Positions 26,301-64,000 of a stretch of 64,000 bases of DNA are shown piece after piece. The notes below the pieces were generated by a model. That model was given only the letters and a program-made list of their open reading frames with translations. It made no database searches and was not told the origin of the DNA. Position 1 is the first letter of the stretch. Every line of letters begins with the position of its first letter. Source of the stretch: Campylorhamphus procurvoides (taxonomy: Eukaryota > Chordata > Aves > Passeriformes > Dendrocolaptidae); the NCBI GenBank assembly GCA_013396655.1, contig WBMV01006671.1:434001-498000 (forward strand), read 5' to 3'. The position numbers and the translations under genes are program-made.

Positions 26301-26528
26301 CACAGACTGCACAGACCCCTGCAGAGGGAAGGGGGGACGTGCCCACAGCCTCTCAACAAAGGGCAAGGGCAGAGGTTCTGCCCCCAGCCCTGCTCAGGGC
26401 CTGGGAGCCCTGGCTGGCTCCAGCACCTGTGACCCTCTGTCCCCTCGCAGCTGAGGGACCCACAGCCCCAAACCCCGCCGTGCGCCGGGGACCCCCATCC
26501 TCAGGACCAGAGGACTCTCTTCAGCTGC
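20393..26528. other. AT-rich non-coding flank upstream of SMG1
   Basis: No coding exon recognised. The part near 21940-22240 is unique, AT-rich and free of repeats, with a texture like conserved non-coding DNA. The open frames at 22224-22616 (-) and 23783-24067 (+) do not resemble known proteins. A very old MIR-like relic lies near 25.2 kb. Confidence 0.45.
25177..25275 (+). mobile_element. Possible MIR/CORE-SINE relic
   Basis: CCATTTTACAAATGGAGACA at 25177 matches the MIR-type segment CCATTTTACAGATGAGGAAA. It is followed at suitable distance by ACCACACAGACTGCAG, like the CACACAGCTAGTAAG part of MIR, and by ACAGGATTTCTGGT. The match is imperfect but collinear, as expected for a SINE older than the bird-mammal split. 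Confidence 0.45.
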
Positions 26529-26740
26529 GCCAAGGGAGGTTTAACTTGTGCATGAGGAAGAATTCTTTCACAGAAGGGGTCATTTAGACATTGGAATGGT
26601 CTGCCCAGGCAGGTGGTGGAGCCACTGCTCCTGGTTGTTTAAGGAAAGACGGGCCGTGGCTCTCAGGGCCGTTCGGCCACAGGCTGGGCTCGGCGGTCTC
26701 AAGAGGTCTTTTCCAGCCTCGTGTTTATTCCGTGTTTGTG
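26529..26740 (+). mobile_element. CR1 LINE 3' fragment abutting the SMG1 CpG island
   Basis: Collinear with the CR1 3' region: CCAAGGGAGGTTTAACTTG, GAGGAAGAATTCTTTCACAG, ATTGGAATGGTCTGCCCAGG, GTGGTGGAGCCACTGCTCC, and finally TCTCAAGAGGTCTTTTCCAG. The terminal octamer repeat is degenerate (TTTATTCCGTG). The fragment ends within tens of bases of the CpG island, so an old retroposon end forms the upstream edge of the SMG1 promoter region. Confidence 0.85.
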
Positions 26741-26810
26741 TGACCCCTTCGCGCTGCTCGCTCTGGGACGCTCTGCCCGCCCTCACAGCCCCACGGCCGC
26801 CACCGGAGGG

Positions 26811-26945
26811 TCGGGACCCGGGACCCCTCCTGGGAACCGGGACCCGTGACCCGGGATCCCTCCCTCTGCCCAGCCGGGATCCCTGTCCCCTCGCCCTGCC
26901 CAGCTGGGATCCCCGACAGAGACCCCTCGCCCTGCCCTTCCCTGC
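26811..26945. repeat. Imperfect GC-rich tandem repeat at the promoter
   Basis: CCGGGATCCCTCCCTCTGCC at 26851 recurs as CCGGGATCCCTGTCCCCTCG at 26874 and CTGGGATCCCCGACAGAGAC at 26904. Units run about 23-34 bp and most end in CTGCCC(AG). Shorter GGGACCCG units precede them from 26811. This looks like a minisatellite, which may vary in copy number between individuals. Confidence 0.65.
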
Positions 26946-27029
26946 CGGGGGCGGGGATGCCGGTCCGGGGCCGGCCGAGGCGGAGCGGCCGCCCCCGCGG
27001 GCCGTGCCCGTGCCCGCCCTCCCGGCGTG

Positions 27030-27085
27030 NNNNNNNNNNNNNNNNNNNNNNNNNNNNNNNNNNNNNNNNNNNNNNNNNNNNNNNN
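27030..27085. other. Assembly gap (56 N)
   Basis: A run of 56 undetermined bases in the GC-richest part of the CpG island. The flanks do not contain the first coding exon of SMG1, so the gap probably hides or replaces it. If so, the true missing length exceeds 56 bases, because that coding segment alone is about 93 nt. Confidence 0.95.
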
Positions 27086-29667
27086 TGCCCCGGGGCCCGG
27101 CTCCCCGCGGCCTGGCCGGAGCGTGGCCGCGGGCTGCGCTTCCCTCGCTGCGGCCGCGGGGCGGGGAGCGGGGCCGGCGTTCCCTGCCTGGTGTTCAGCT
27201 GCCAGACAAGCAGGGAAGAGCTGAGGCCGCGGGAGTGATCGTAATAGTCTGAGGGTTAGCAACATAGTGCGGGGCTTTTTCTTTTATCTCTTCTTCCCCC
27301 CTCCTCCCGCCCCCAATTTGGGGAGAATAGTCGATGTGTATAAGCTCTCACCCCAGCCTACTTACAGCGTGGTGATAGGCTTTAGGTGTGTTCATACCTG
27401 GCACTTTTTACTGAGTAAGATTCAAAGCCTGCTCACTTCTTTAGGTATATATGAGGGGTGTATTTCAGGTCTTGATTACTTCTAATGTATCTGATTCCAA
27501 TGTATGTGCTCTACTGCGCAGCCTTGGTATTTGAAGAGTCAAAATTGTCATGTAGAAATTGTAAGTAAATTTGGTGTTTCTTAGTTTTTTTTTTTAACGT
27601 GTGAGATTTGAGGCTCTTTAAGTGTTTTTGAAAGTTTAATGAAATGTGGGTTCTCACTTGTAAACTTTCCAACAGGAAACAGAGGAGCACGTGCTTGGGA
27701 ATATATTGACAGATGATTGTCCCAGTCTCATGCAGTTTGGACTAGGCAAATTGGGTGGATGTCAAAGTAGATTTTAAGATATACAGATGTAACTTCACCA
27801 TTTACTGTGAAAGAAGATTTCCTTTTGCTTGAACAGCTAGCAGCACATCCTCCAGGGCCAGTGCTCGGGGCGATTCAATTCTTAATGGTGTGTGGGGCAT
27901 AATTATTTAAATACCAGTTTCTTCTTTAGTTGAACTACTTTGTCAAATAACTTACTATTTTTTTGCTTACTTAAGAACTTATGAACCTCACTGGCGATGT
28001 TTTCTTAGAGTATCTAGATTTTTTTTGTGGGGAAAATGAAGAAGTCTGGTCTCACCTACTTCTTAACTGGTGCCTCACTTTTTGGGCTGCAGCCTGGGAT
28101 TCTGGGCGCTAACACTGACCTTCCCACCTGAAAGAAATTGGTTGTGACTTAGCAGTGGGTGGCTTCTATGAATGCATTCTGGTTGGATATATGAATTTGT
28201 CATGAGTTCTACCTTTTAGTCTGAAAAATACATCTTAACTGGGGTTAGAATGCTGATTTTATCCAATACAGTATTGCCTACTGTAGAGTCAGTGGTGTTA
28301 GCAGCCAAAGTGAGAGTGTAGTTGCAGAAATGCTTTTTCTGGTGATAAGGATGCTTTAAGAAGCTAGATTGTTACCTCTGTGTCTGGCTCCGGTCAGTTC
28401 CCTGTGCTATAGTCTGGTGCCTCCTTAGCTCTCAAGTACAGCTCCTGGAAACTATGCTGCTAAAATAGTTATCTGTAAAGCCACAGTAGAAACAAAACTC
28501 TGAAAGCACCAGAGAAAGTGTGGTGGCCTAAGGGAGCCTCATAGGTTGGAGAGGGCTTCGTTCTGTTTCCATCACACCGTGTGACCAAGAGCTCCTGCTA
28601 AGAAACAGCTGACACCTCTACGCTGGTCCTATCACTTTTCAGAATTTAACTTTATCCTTTCCTTCAGATATTACCTTTTTTTTGTTATGCCAAGGGAGCC
28701 TGGGAATCAGAAATGTTCACGCAATCCAAACACAGTATGTTTTCCTCTGTGTGTTGCTCTCCAGTGTTTTACAGCTCAAAAAGATGGCTTTGGCAGTGGG
28801 GAACCTGTGAGTCTACTCCACGAACTTAAAGGACATTGCAGAGAATAAATCAGTCTCTGTTGATTTGGTGTTAACTAATTTTTAGAAGTTACTCTCATGC
28901 ATGGTTGAAAGGAGATCTGTTATATAAAACTGACAAATATGTGTTTCTTTGATTGTTTGCATTGTGCTCTTGGACAAACCCTACGACACAAATATACCCA
29001 TGTATTCTTTCCTTCCCCTTTCCCTTCTGGTGACTGTTAGTTTCATTTACTTCAGGTGATGTTGCTGGTAAATGTTTTCTTGCAGGGTGTGGAAGAGGGG
29101 AGGGACAAGGCTGAAGTAATGAAAGCTGTAGTGATTGTAATTGTTTCAATTTCCTAAAGGCAAAAGAAGGAATTGCAGATGCATGGGTGTATCATCAGGT
29201 AGACTGTGTTTTCAAATGCACACTTTTGTGTATGTAAAAATGGCTAGATTGATTTTTATTACTAGGTCCAGATTGCTCTCAATTTTTAGTGATGCTAATC
29301 AGCCTTGGGGCTTGGGATGAAAAGGGTGTGAAACTGAAAGTTTGAGCATAGATCCTTCTTTAAGGGAAAACAGTTTTTAATTGAAATTTGATTTTTTTTG
29401 TGTGTGCCTGTGTGGATGCAGTCATATGTCAAATGCATGTGGACTGGTTTTCCAACAGAGGACGAAGTCCTGAGGTAAAGGGGCATGTTAGTTTGTGCAC
29501 TGCTGTGTGCCAGACTCTAAATTAATAGCAACACAAAAACTTTGTAGATAAATATTGGATGTCTGTGGCAGAAAACAGTGAAGTGTTTTTTTGAGGAGGC
29601 TTCATATGATCTGGTTCCCCCTTCTCTTATTACTACTCTACTACTTTTGTTCTGTGTTTTTCATTGG

Positions 29668-29720
29668 GTTTTTTTTGTTTTGTTTGTTTTGGTGTTTGTT
29701 GTTTGTTTGGTTTTGTTTTT
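29668..29720. repeat. (TTTG)n-like T/G tract
   Basis: An irregular run of TTTG and TTTTG units inside intron 1, low complexity. Confidence 0.85.
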
Positions 29721-30780
29721 CACATTACACTGCATTTTTCTTGTTACAAAATCTGGGGCAAAAAGTAAGATCATGTCAGTGTGCAGGCCTTGTGTGTGAA
29801 CAGAGTTAATTTGTTAGAGGCTAATTATGTACTGAAACAGGCAGTACTGTCCTTTGACAGGAAATGCAGGAGTCTGAGTGCAGGGTAGCAGATTAGCAAG
29901 TGCAGGGTGCACCATGACATGCTTCGGTGAAAGTGAATTAATTGGACCTCTCTGTCCCTCCTGTCACAAATGCAGTTAGCTTGGGAGCATGTGGGAAAAG
30001 TGTAAAACAAGATCTTTCACTTCTGAGCAAAGTTCCAGAAGTGTCCTCTTAGGGTCAGTACTGAATTTTATCATTGAAAATGGCGTGTGTCCTCATCCAA
30101 TGTAAGTCAGTGTTATGAGTTACTAATTTCTGCTATTGTGGTGCTTCCAGACTAAGGTACTGCCTGATCCCAGTGGGGCTAGACAGGATGAGACAAGACA
30201 TTAAAATGTGGGTCTCCTTCCAGGTACCTTTTAGCCTAAACAGGAGAGCATATTGGCTGGAGCCTTGTGACTGAGGACAAGTACCCTGTCTTTAATTAAA
30301 GACTGATTGGGAGGTATTGGCAGGGAGCAAAGAAACTCATCAGACCAAATGGTCCAGGGAAGTGATGTTTAGAGCAGTGCTTCTTACATGGCTGTGAAGG
30401 GCAGAGGTATGTCTCATAAAAAAAGCAAGCACTCATTGTGGATGTGGTCTGATCATAATGCTGGATCCATGGAGTGAATGACAAGCAGGTGATAGTAGTG
30501 GGTGCTTTGTGTGAGGGAAGTTGAGACAGACTTGTTTGTTCTGTGCTTGCATGTACAACAAGGTACGTGGAAAATGTTAGAAATAGGCTGAAACCTTAGT
30601 TTTCACAGAGAGAGAGACCTTAAAATTGGCAACACAGAGGTGTTTAAGGATGTTGCTGAAATTACCTGAGAATGGGTGTGTAGAGTCATGGAGGATAAAA
30701 GTTGATAAGACTTCTCTGTCTCTTCAGGGGTAATTGAGAGGGAGGAGAGAGCAAAGACTGAGATACAGGTATGTACATAG

Positions 30781-30809
30781 GGAGGGGGGGAGAGAGAGAG
30801 AGAGAAAAA
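30781..30809. repeat. G run followed by (GA)n microsatellite
   Basis: A run of seven G leads into about eight GA units within a generally purine-rich part of intron 1. Confidence 0.9.
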
Positions 30810-31193
30810 TAGTGATGTTGAAGGTGGCTTAGAGAACTAGATGCCAGGAGTAGTTGAGGTGCCATTGTGAAAAGATCAGTGGAAATGTTGGGAAGAGATT
30901 TTGTGGACTATGCATGGGAGATGCTGAGCAGGAGTGGGTTCAGTTCTGGACTTGAAGCCATGATTCTTTATCTCCTTTTACATATGAATGAACATGCTGG
31001 TAAGGTTGGGAAAGTGTGAAATGAAAGACCTTTTTTTTGTTTTTTGATAAAATGGAGGAGCTGAAATCTGTAATGTGAAAAGCTTTGTTTTTAGTATGGA
31101 GACAGAGGAGAATGAGATTTGAGAAAGATGAAAGAAGATGAAAGTGTTTTAGTGGAAAGCAGAATAAACTTGAAGTGCAGATAGTTTTCCATG

Positions 31194-31300
31194 CAAGAAC
31201 AGCCATATTAGATCAGACCAATGATTTAGCTAACATAATATCCTGTACCTGAAAATGTCTCTCAGAAGATACTTGTGGAAAAAGAAGAGGATGCATGTAT
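31194..31300 (+). mobile_element. Ancient amniote interspersed-repeat relic
   Basis: CAAGAACAGCCATATTAGAT followed by CAGACCAATGATTTAGCTAA and ATATCCTGTACC matches, in order, a very common reptile/bird repeat. The intact form reads AAGAACGGCCATACTGGGTC..AGACCAAAGGTCCATCTAG..AGTATCCTGTC. The copy is heavily diverged and truncated. The family (old CR1/L3-like LINE or related) is uncertain. Confidence 0.6.
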
Positions 31301-34300
31301 GATCTTTCCCTGACATTCCCTTTTAATGTTCATCACAGGATAGAATGAAATTGGTGAGCTACTGTGTAAGAATGGAGTGATGCAGAATCAAGAGGTGATT
31401 TGAAACACTACTGTGATTGCAGGTAGATGTCGAGCAGTGGAGATTGCAGAATTGCAGTAGGAAAATACTTAATTAGTTATTTCACTAATAGAGAACATGA
31501 CTGTTTGTGCTCTCTCAACACAGGAGTAGAAACAAAAGTGGGCTTTGGGGTGTGCTCAGCCAGGCTCAGGCTTGGCAAGGTGGATCAAGTCATGAGAAAA
31601 ACCATGGCAAAAGAAGACTATCATGGCTCCGCATGCCAGGGAAAGAACAATCGGAAACTTGGTGGGAAGCTGTTAATTTAAGTGGATACAGTGACTCTTA
31701 AGTGAAAAATATTTTATTGATAAAGAATTTAAGTAATGAATTTAACTGCACTATAGCAAATAAAATTGGCAAATAGAGCAAATAAGCAATTAAAATTGAC
31801 TGACTTGAACAATAATAGAGCTCACACAGTAGAGTTGTCTCAGAATAAATCCTTTATGTAGGTCCTGTACTTGGAAAGAAAATCAAATAGAATAATTAAG
31901 TGATTTTTGTCTCAAAATAATATCCATATGGCAGGGTTGTTCTGAAAAAGCTACAGATAATGAACAGTATACACCAGATTGTTTGTAACAAGCTCCTTGG
32001 ACAAAAATTCTTAAGGCTTCCATATAACTAAAGAAACACTATATTTTTGATTGACCTATTTTTTTTTCCTAGATAAAGACTTTTTTTTAAACCAGTTGTT
32101 CTCACCCATGCTCTCTTCAGTTAAACACATTGGCAAGTCAAATCATACTGATACTTTTGATGGGATAAGATTTAGACAGATTTTTGAAAAGCCTATGTTT
32201 CCTTTTGTATGCCAATGGAAAAAAAAAACCCAGCCTTTTTGGAGAGTGGCCATTTCTGCTTATTTGGGTGGGTGAACTGTTTTCTTTTTCTGATGGATAA
32301 AGGCAGGTTTAAGATCACTTGGTAGAAAACTGAATACAATCTCCTGTATAAATGATATTGCTAAAACAGTATATGCAGCCAGTTGGTGGTGATGGCAGAT
32401 CTTCCACCCAGCACCAGGCACAGATGAAAATTGTCATGTGAGCTCTTGAAGTACTTTGGTTAGTGAGCTTTTCAGGTGGAAGTACAACAGCGCATAAAGT
32501 GCCAAATAAGCTTTGGAAGCTACAGTATAAGGTAATCATAGTCATGTTCATCCTTGCAGTTTCTCATTCTGACTTTCTGATATCATATTTGTATTTTTAC
32601 TTTTGCTTGTCTGTTGCTAACACTGCACATTGTGATTTCATTTTGTATGTGATGTTTGTTAGACCTCTGACAATGTCAATGTATGTAACTTAAATTTGTT
32701 GCTACATAGACTTTGTTTCAAAGATGATGCTAAATGTTAGGTCTGTCACATAACCTGCCATCTGCGTGGCACAATACAATTAAAGTGGAAAGGCTGCCAT
32801 GTGAGCAGCAACACTGCCCATCTGAAATACAGGCATGAGGTAGCCAGGAGTGCAGTTCTGCCCACTGCCTGGTGGAATGGCTGCAGTGAACCTTAAAAGC
32901 CTGGAGGGAGGAGGAAGAAGTAATTACTTGTAAGACTTTGGCAGGGACCTGTCCGTAGAGTGCCTGCCTTTGAGTTCTCAGGGGTTGTCTTTCAGAGTCA
33001 CAACTATATTCCTGACATGAAAAGTAGTGTCTTTAAGAAATGGATTTGGAGATTCAGTGTCTCTTCCTGTGCATGCAGTGAGGGTGCATGGCAGTGCCCA
33101 GTATCACCCAGGTGATGGAGCACAGGTACAGGTGACAGCTACTGGGGTCACTGCCCCAGATCTTGATGAGCCCACGCCACAAGTTCCCAGAGTGCTGGTT
33201 CTGAAGCCTACAGTACAACTCCCGAATTTGCTTCCTACCTGAAAAATGTTGTGTGTCACTGGGCAGCTGGAAATGCACAGGCCCATGAGATGGTGGGCTC
33301 TGCTTCTGGTGTAAATCTCATTGCAAGCTCCTTCTTGTTGAAAATGCTCCTTCCAAGCGGTGTGGACCATAGCAGTTGGTGGGATCAAAGAACCTCATTC
33401 TCTGGAAGTGGCATCTTTCTAGAAATTGTTTTTTTTCCCTGCCTCATAAAGAAAGGATAGAAACTGCTGGCTATTTAAGCTACATATTTATTGTAGGGGG
33501 AACAATGTTTTCAGTGGAAACTATTGTCTCTTAAATTGATACACAGGAGAACAAGGTATTTTTTTAATAAAACTGGACGCACCTTTTAGTTGGTGATAAA
33601 TTGTGAGCAGGTTAGCTTGCAGATAGCTGTTCCCAAAGGCAGAATGAAGTGAGTGTGTGGGTTTTCCCAGGAAAACAATAGGCTACATATTTTACCACAG
33701 TGGAAGATTATACAAAGCATTCAAAAGCTGTGCTGTGGGAAGTGGGGTTAACTGAGAACACAGGTAGTCCTCCAGTTGATTGGGATGCACAGAGCAGTGT
33801 TAAAAATGGTATGTTTAATCAGCTTGCTTTCAGATGTAGGAATTTCAGGCTTAATGGTTGACAATTGGAGATGATTCAGTTTTACAGTATGTTGCCTTAA
33901 AAAAACTGATGCCCTTTGGGAAGGTAAACTTAAGAACCCATCAGTACTTAAATTTACCAACTGTAAATTTGTCAACCTGTTTCATTGAAAGGCTAAAATA
34001 ACTGCTCAGGTGAGCTGGGAGTTTGAGGTTTAGGGGAAGGGAGAAAATCTGGGATCTCTGTAACTTTCTGGAAAATTTGCTTACAGTGTAGGCACATTTA
34101 AAGTTCATACCATTGAAGGTACAGTGCAGAACTTGGTTGTTTGACATAGCTTCGGTGTATGATGAAGGTCCAATTGTTTAAGGATTTTTACAATCCTAGT
34201 TGACTGTCATGAACAAAGACTTTCAGTAAGGCTTTGCCTCTTGAGTAGCATAGCCTATTTTATAAATAGTCCAAGCAAGTGCTCAACAAAGCAGTAGATG

Positions 34301-35856
34301 TGATGGCACAGTGAATACTGAATGAGGAAAAGTGTCTTACTGTGTACATCTAAAAATGAATTTGCTTATAGTGCAAAAGGGAATAATACCTGCCAATCAA
34401 ACCTAGTGTCAACTTGCACTGTGAGAATAGGGCAAAAGCACAATTTTCTTCTTGTTCCAAATTGATAATATAATGTCTTTTAACATTCTCAAGAGAATAA
34501 AATGTGTATGTATGTCTTTAATTCTAGTTAGTTTTGCAAATATCAGCTCTCATGGTATTGCTCTTCCAGTTGTACTGAAGCTCAGCCATGTTTGACAGTA
34601 GCAAGCCTTCAGGATAGCTTAAGTAATAACTGTTTTTCAAAAAGTTTACCTGTGTTTTTCCCTTTAGGCCTTTTCCCTGAATTTGTTTACCAGTTCTAAT
34701 CACAGTGTTCTCTTGAAAAGTCAAAATGAAAGACTTTTCTCAAGAACGTGTGGTGTTAGTCTTTACACAAATTGTAGTTAATTTACAGAAATGATCTGTC
34801 CTGCCTTTTTTAAAAAAAAATCAAATGAACTATCCAAAGCTTTATGTAAAAATAGTAGATCTTCAGAGTTTGCTTAGGGGAAGATTCTCTGTAAATAACC
34901 TGAGTAGTGTGATTCCAAATATACTTGAGTGGAACAAAATTCTGCTGATTTTTCTTTTGGATGGGTATTGTTTTATTTGTTTTAACATCAAATCCCAAGC
35001 ATTTTTTGTAAGAATGCATTTAAAGTAGTTGGTTGAGTTTATGTTCTGAAGTCTCATGCACACAAGTTTATTTCATGAAAGTTCCTGTATTTTTAAGAAT
35101 TAAACCCCTTGGTAGCCACCACTTAGTACGTCCAATGAGAAGAGTTGGTTTCCTAATTTTAATGTTTTTTTTTAAAGTTTATTCTGGGCTATGAATCAGT
35201 TTTCTGGTATGAGAATGGTTTAAACTTAATGCAGATTTTTTTACCTCACCCTTTATCTGCAAGCATGTACTCTAAAGGATAACAGCTCTTAATTTACCTT
35301 TCAGTTTTTTCTCCTGTAAAGCCTGTTGCCTTGTTTTGCAGCTTTTATTTTGTAAAAGCCTCATATGTGATTTCTATGTGGATTATCAGATACATGCTAG
35401 TAACTCTTCCATCTAATAGGAGGGTTTATGTTGCTCAATAATGCCTATGGCATATTATGTAAATGTTCATGTGTGGATTAGCGATGGCTTTCACAAATGG
35501 TAGGCACTGCATCATCTGCTTGTGGTGCATACCTGTGCCTAGCTGTATTTTATTTGTCACCTCTGGGAAGCAATTTTTCCTTATATAGACATCCAGCTGA
35601 AAAGAGACCTGAGAATGTCCTGAGAAAAGGCAGTGGTGCCCTAGAATGCATTTCCTTTGCATGTTGCTTTGATAATTAGTCAATTTGCATCCCAGTGTGA
35701 ATTTAAGATCACATCTTAAGAAGCAGGTTAGACGTACAACTTTTTTACACAGGAAAATACATTTGGGATTGTCATTTAAGTATGTTATATTTGTAAGTGA
35801 ATGTGAATCCCACTCCTGTTACACCCCTACATAAAAAAATATTTTTCTCTTTGTAG

Positions 35857-64000
<28,144 letters not shown>

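Larger units (their letters stand above)
26750..27240 (+). promoter_or_regulatory. SMG1: CpG-island promoter region of SMG1
   Basis: GC content and CpG density rise sharply here against AT-rich DNA on both sides. Sp1-type GC boxes are visible: GGGGGCGGGG at 26947-26956 and GGGGCGGGG at 27158-27166. I see no TATA box at a convincing place, as is usual for housekeeping CpG-island promoters. It lies upstream of SMG1 exon 2 on the same strand with no other gene between them, so it is the natural promoter for SMG1. The transcription start cannot be fixed because of the assembly gap. Confidence 0.7.
27241..35856 (+). other. SMG1: SMG1 intron 1 (inferred)
   Basis: The sequence from the CpG island to the acceptor at 35855-35856 is taken as intron 1, about 8.6 kb. 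I see no coding exon in it. It holds a T/G-rich tract near 29.7 kb, a GA microsatellite at 30.8 kb, a purine-rich stretch from about 30.56 to 31.16 kb, and an old interspersed-repeat relic at 31.19 kb. Untranslated alternative first exons would not be visible to this reading. Confidence 0.6.

Noticed and set aside
26548..27252. Long plus-strand frame running through the assembly gap
   Set aside because: It starts inside CR1-derived sequence, crosses the tandem repeat and reads through N. The frame is a by-product of GC-rich DNA and does not encode the SMG1 N-terminus.
30940..31206. 88-codon minus-strand frame in intron 1
   Set aside because: It is the complement of a purine-rich stretch, which yields Phe/Leu/Ser-rich translation. 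No similarity to a known protein.

Overview
The window reads as vertebrate nuclear DNA, most likely from a bird. Three fragments of CR1 (the chicken-repeat-1 LINE) are present, two of them with the usual ATTCTATG-type 3' tail. There is also a dispersed repeat of a kind I associate with avian genomes. The one recognisable gene has short introns (two are under 100 bp) and a vertebrate exon-intron layout. There is no sign of a bacterial or phage system, a CRISPR array or an operon.

Left part (1 to about 26.5 kb): no coding exon I can recognise on either strand. It holds CR1 fragments near 3.9-4.05 kb (+), 6.65-6.98 kb (-) and 26.53-26.74 kb (+). It also holds an avian dispersed repeat at about 5.64-6.03 kb, two very old interspersed-repeat relics, simple repeats, and several blocks that look like candidate regulatory DNA. 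The clearest of these, near 9.83-9.96 kb, has a full palindromic CRE and an exact MEF2 site about 40 bp apart.

Centre (about 26.75-27.24 kb): a CpG island with GC boxes and a 56-base assembly gap. This is the expected promoter and first-exon position of SMG1. The first coding exon (about 31 codons in other vertebrates) is not visible and has probably been lost in or around the gap.

Right part (27.2-64 kb): the 5' half of SMG1 on the + strand. SMG1 is the phosphatidylinositol-3-kinase-related protein kinase that phosphorylates UPF1 in nonsense-mediated mRNA decay (NMD). Twenty-nine consecutive coding exons (2 to 30, if exon 1 lies at the gap) can be placed base by base. All have GT-AG borders, all splice in frame, and together they encode about 1,465 residues with no stop or frameshift. 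They cover the N-terminal HEAT/alpha-solenoid and the start of the FAT domain. The kinase, insertion and FATC regions lie beyond the right edge.

The best second-look items are splice features in SMG1: a tandem acceptor at exon 6, an in-frame upstream acceptor for the same exon, and a competing donor and possible poison-exon acceptor around intron 29. Others are the missing exon 1, a possible decayed minus-strand relic in intron 3, and the CRE/MEF2 block upstream. I did not find a convincing previously undescribed system.
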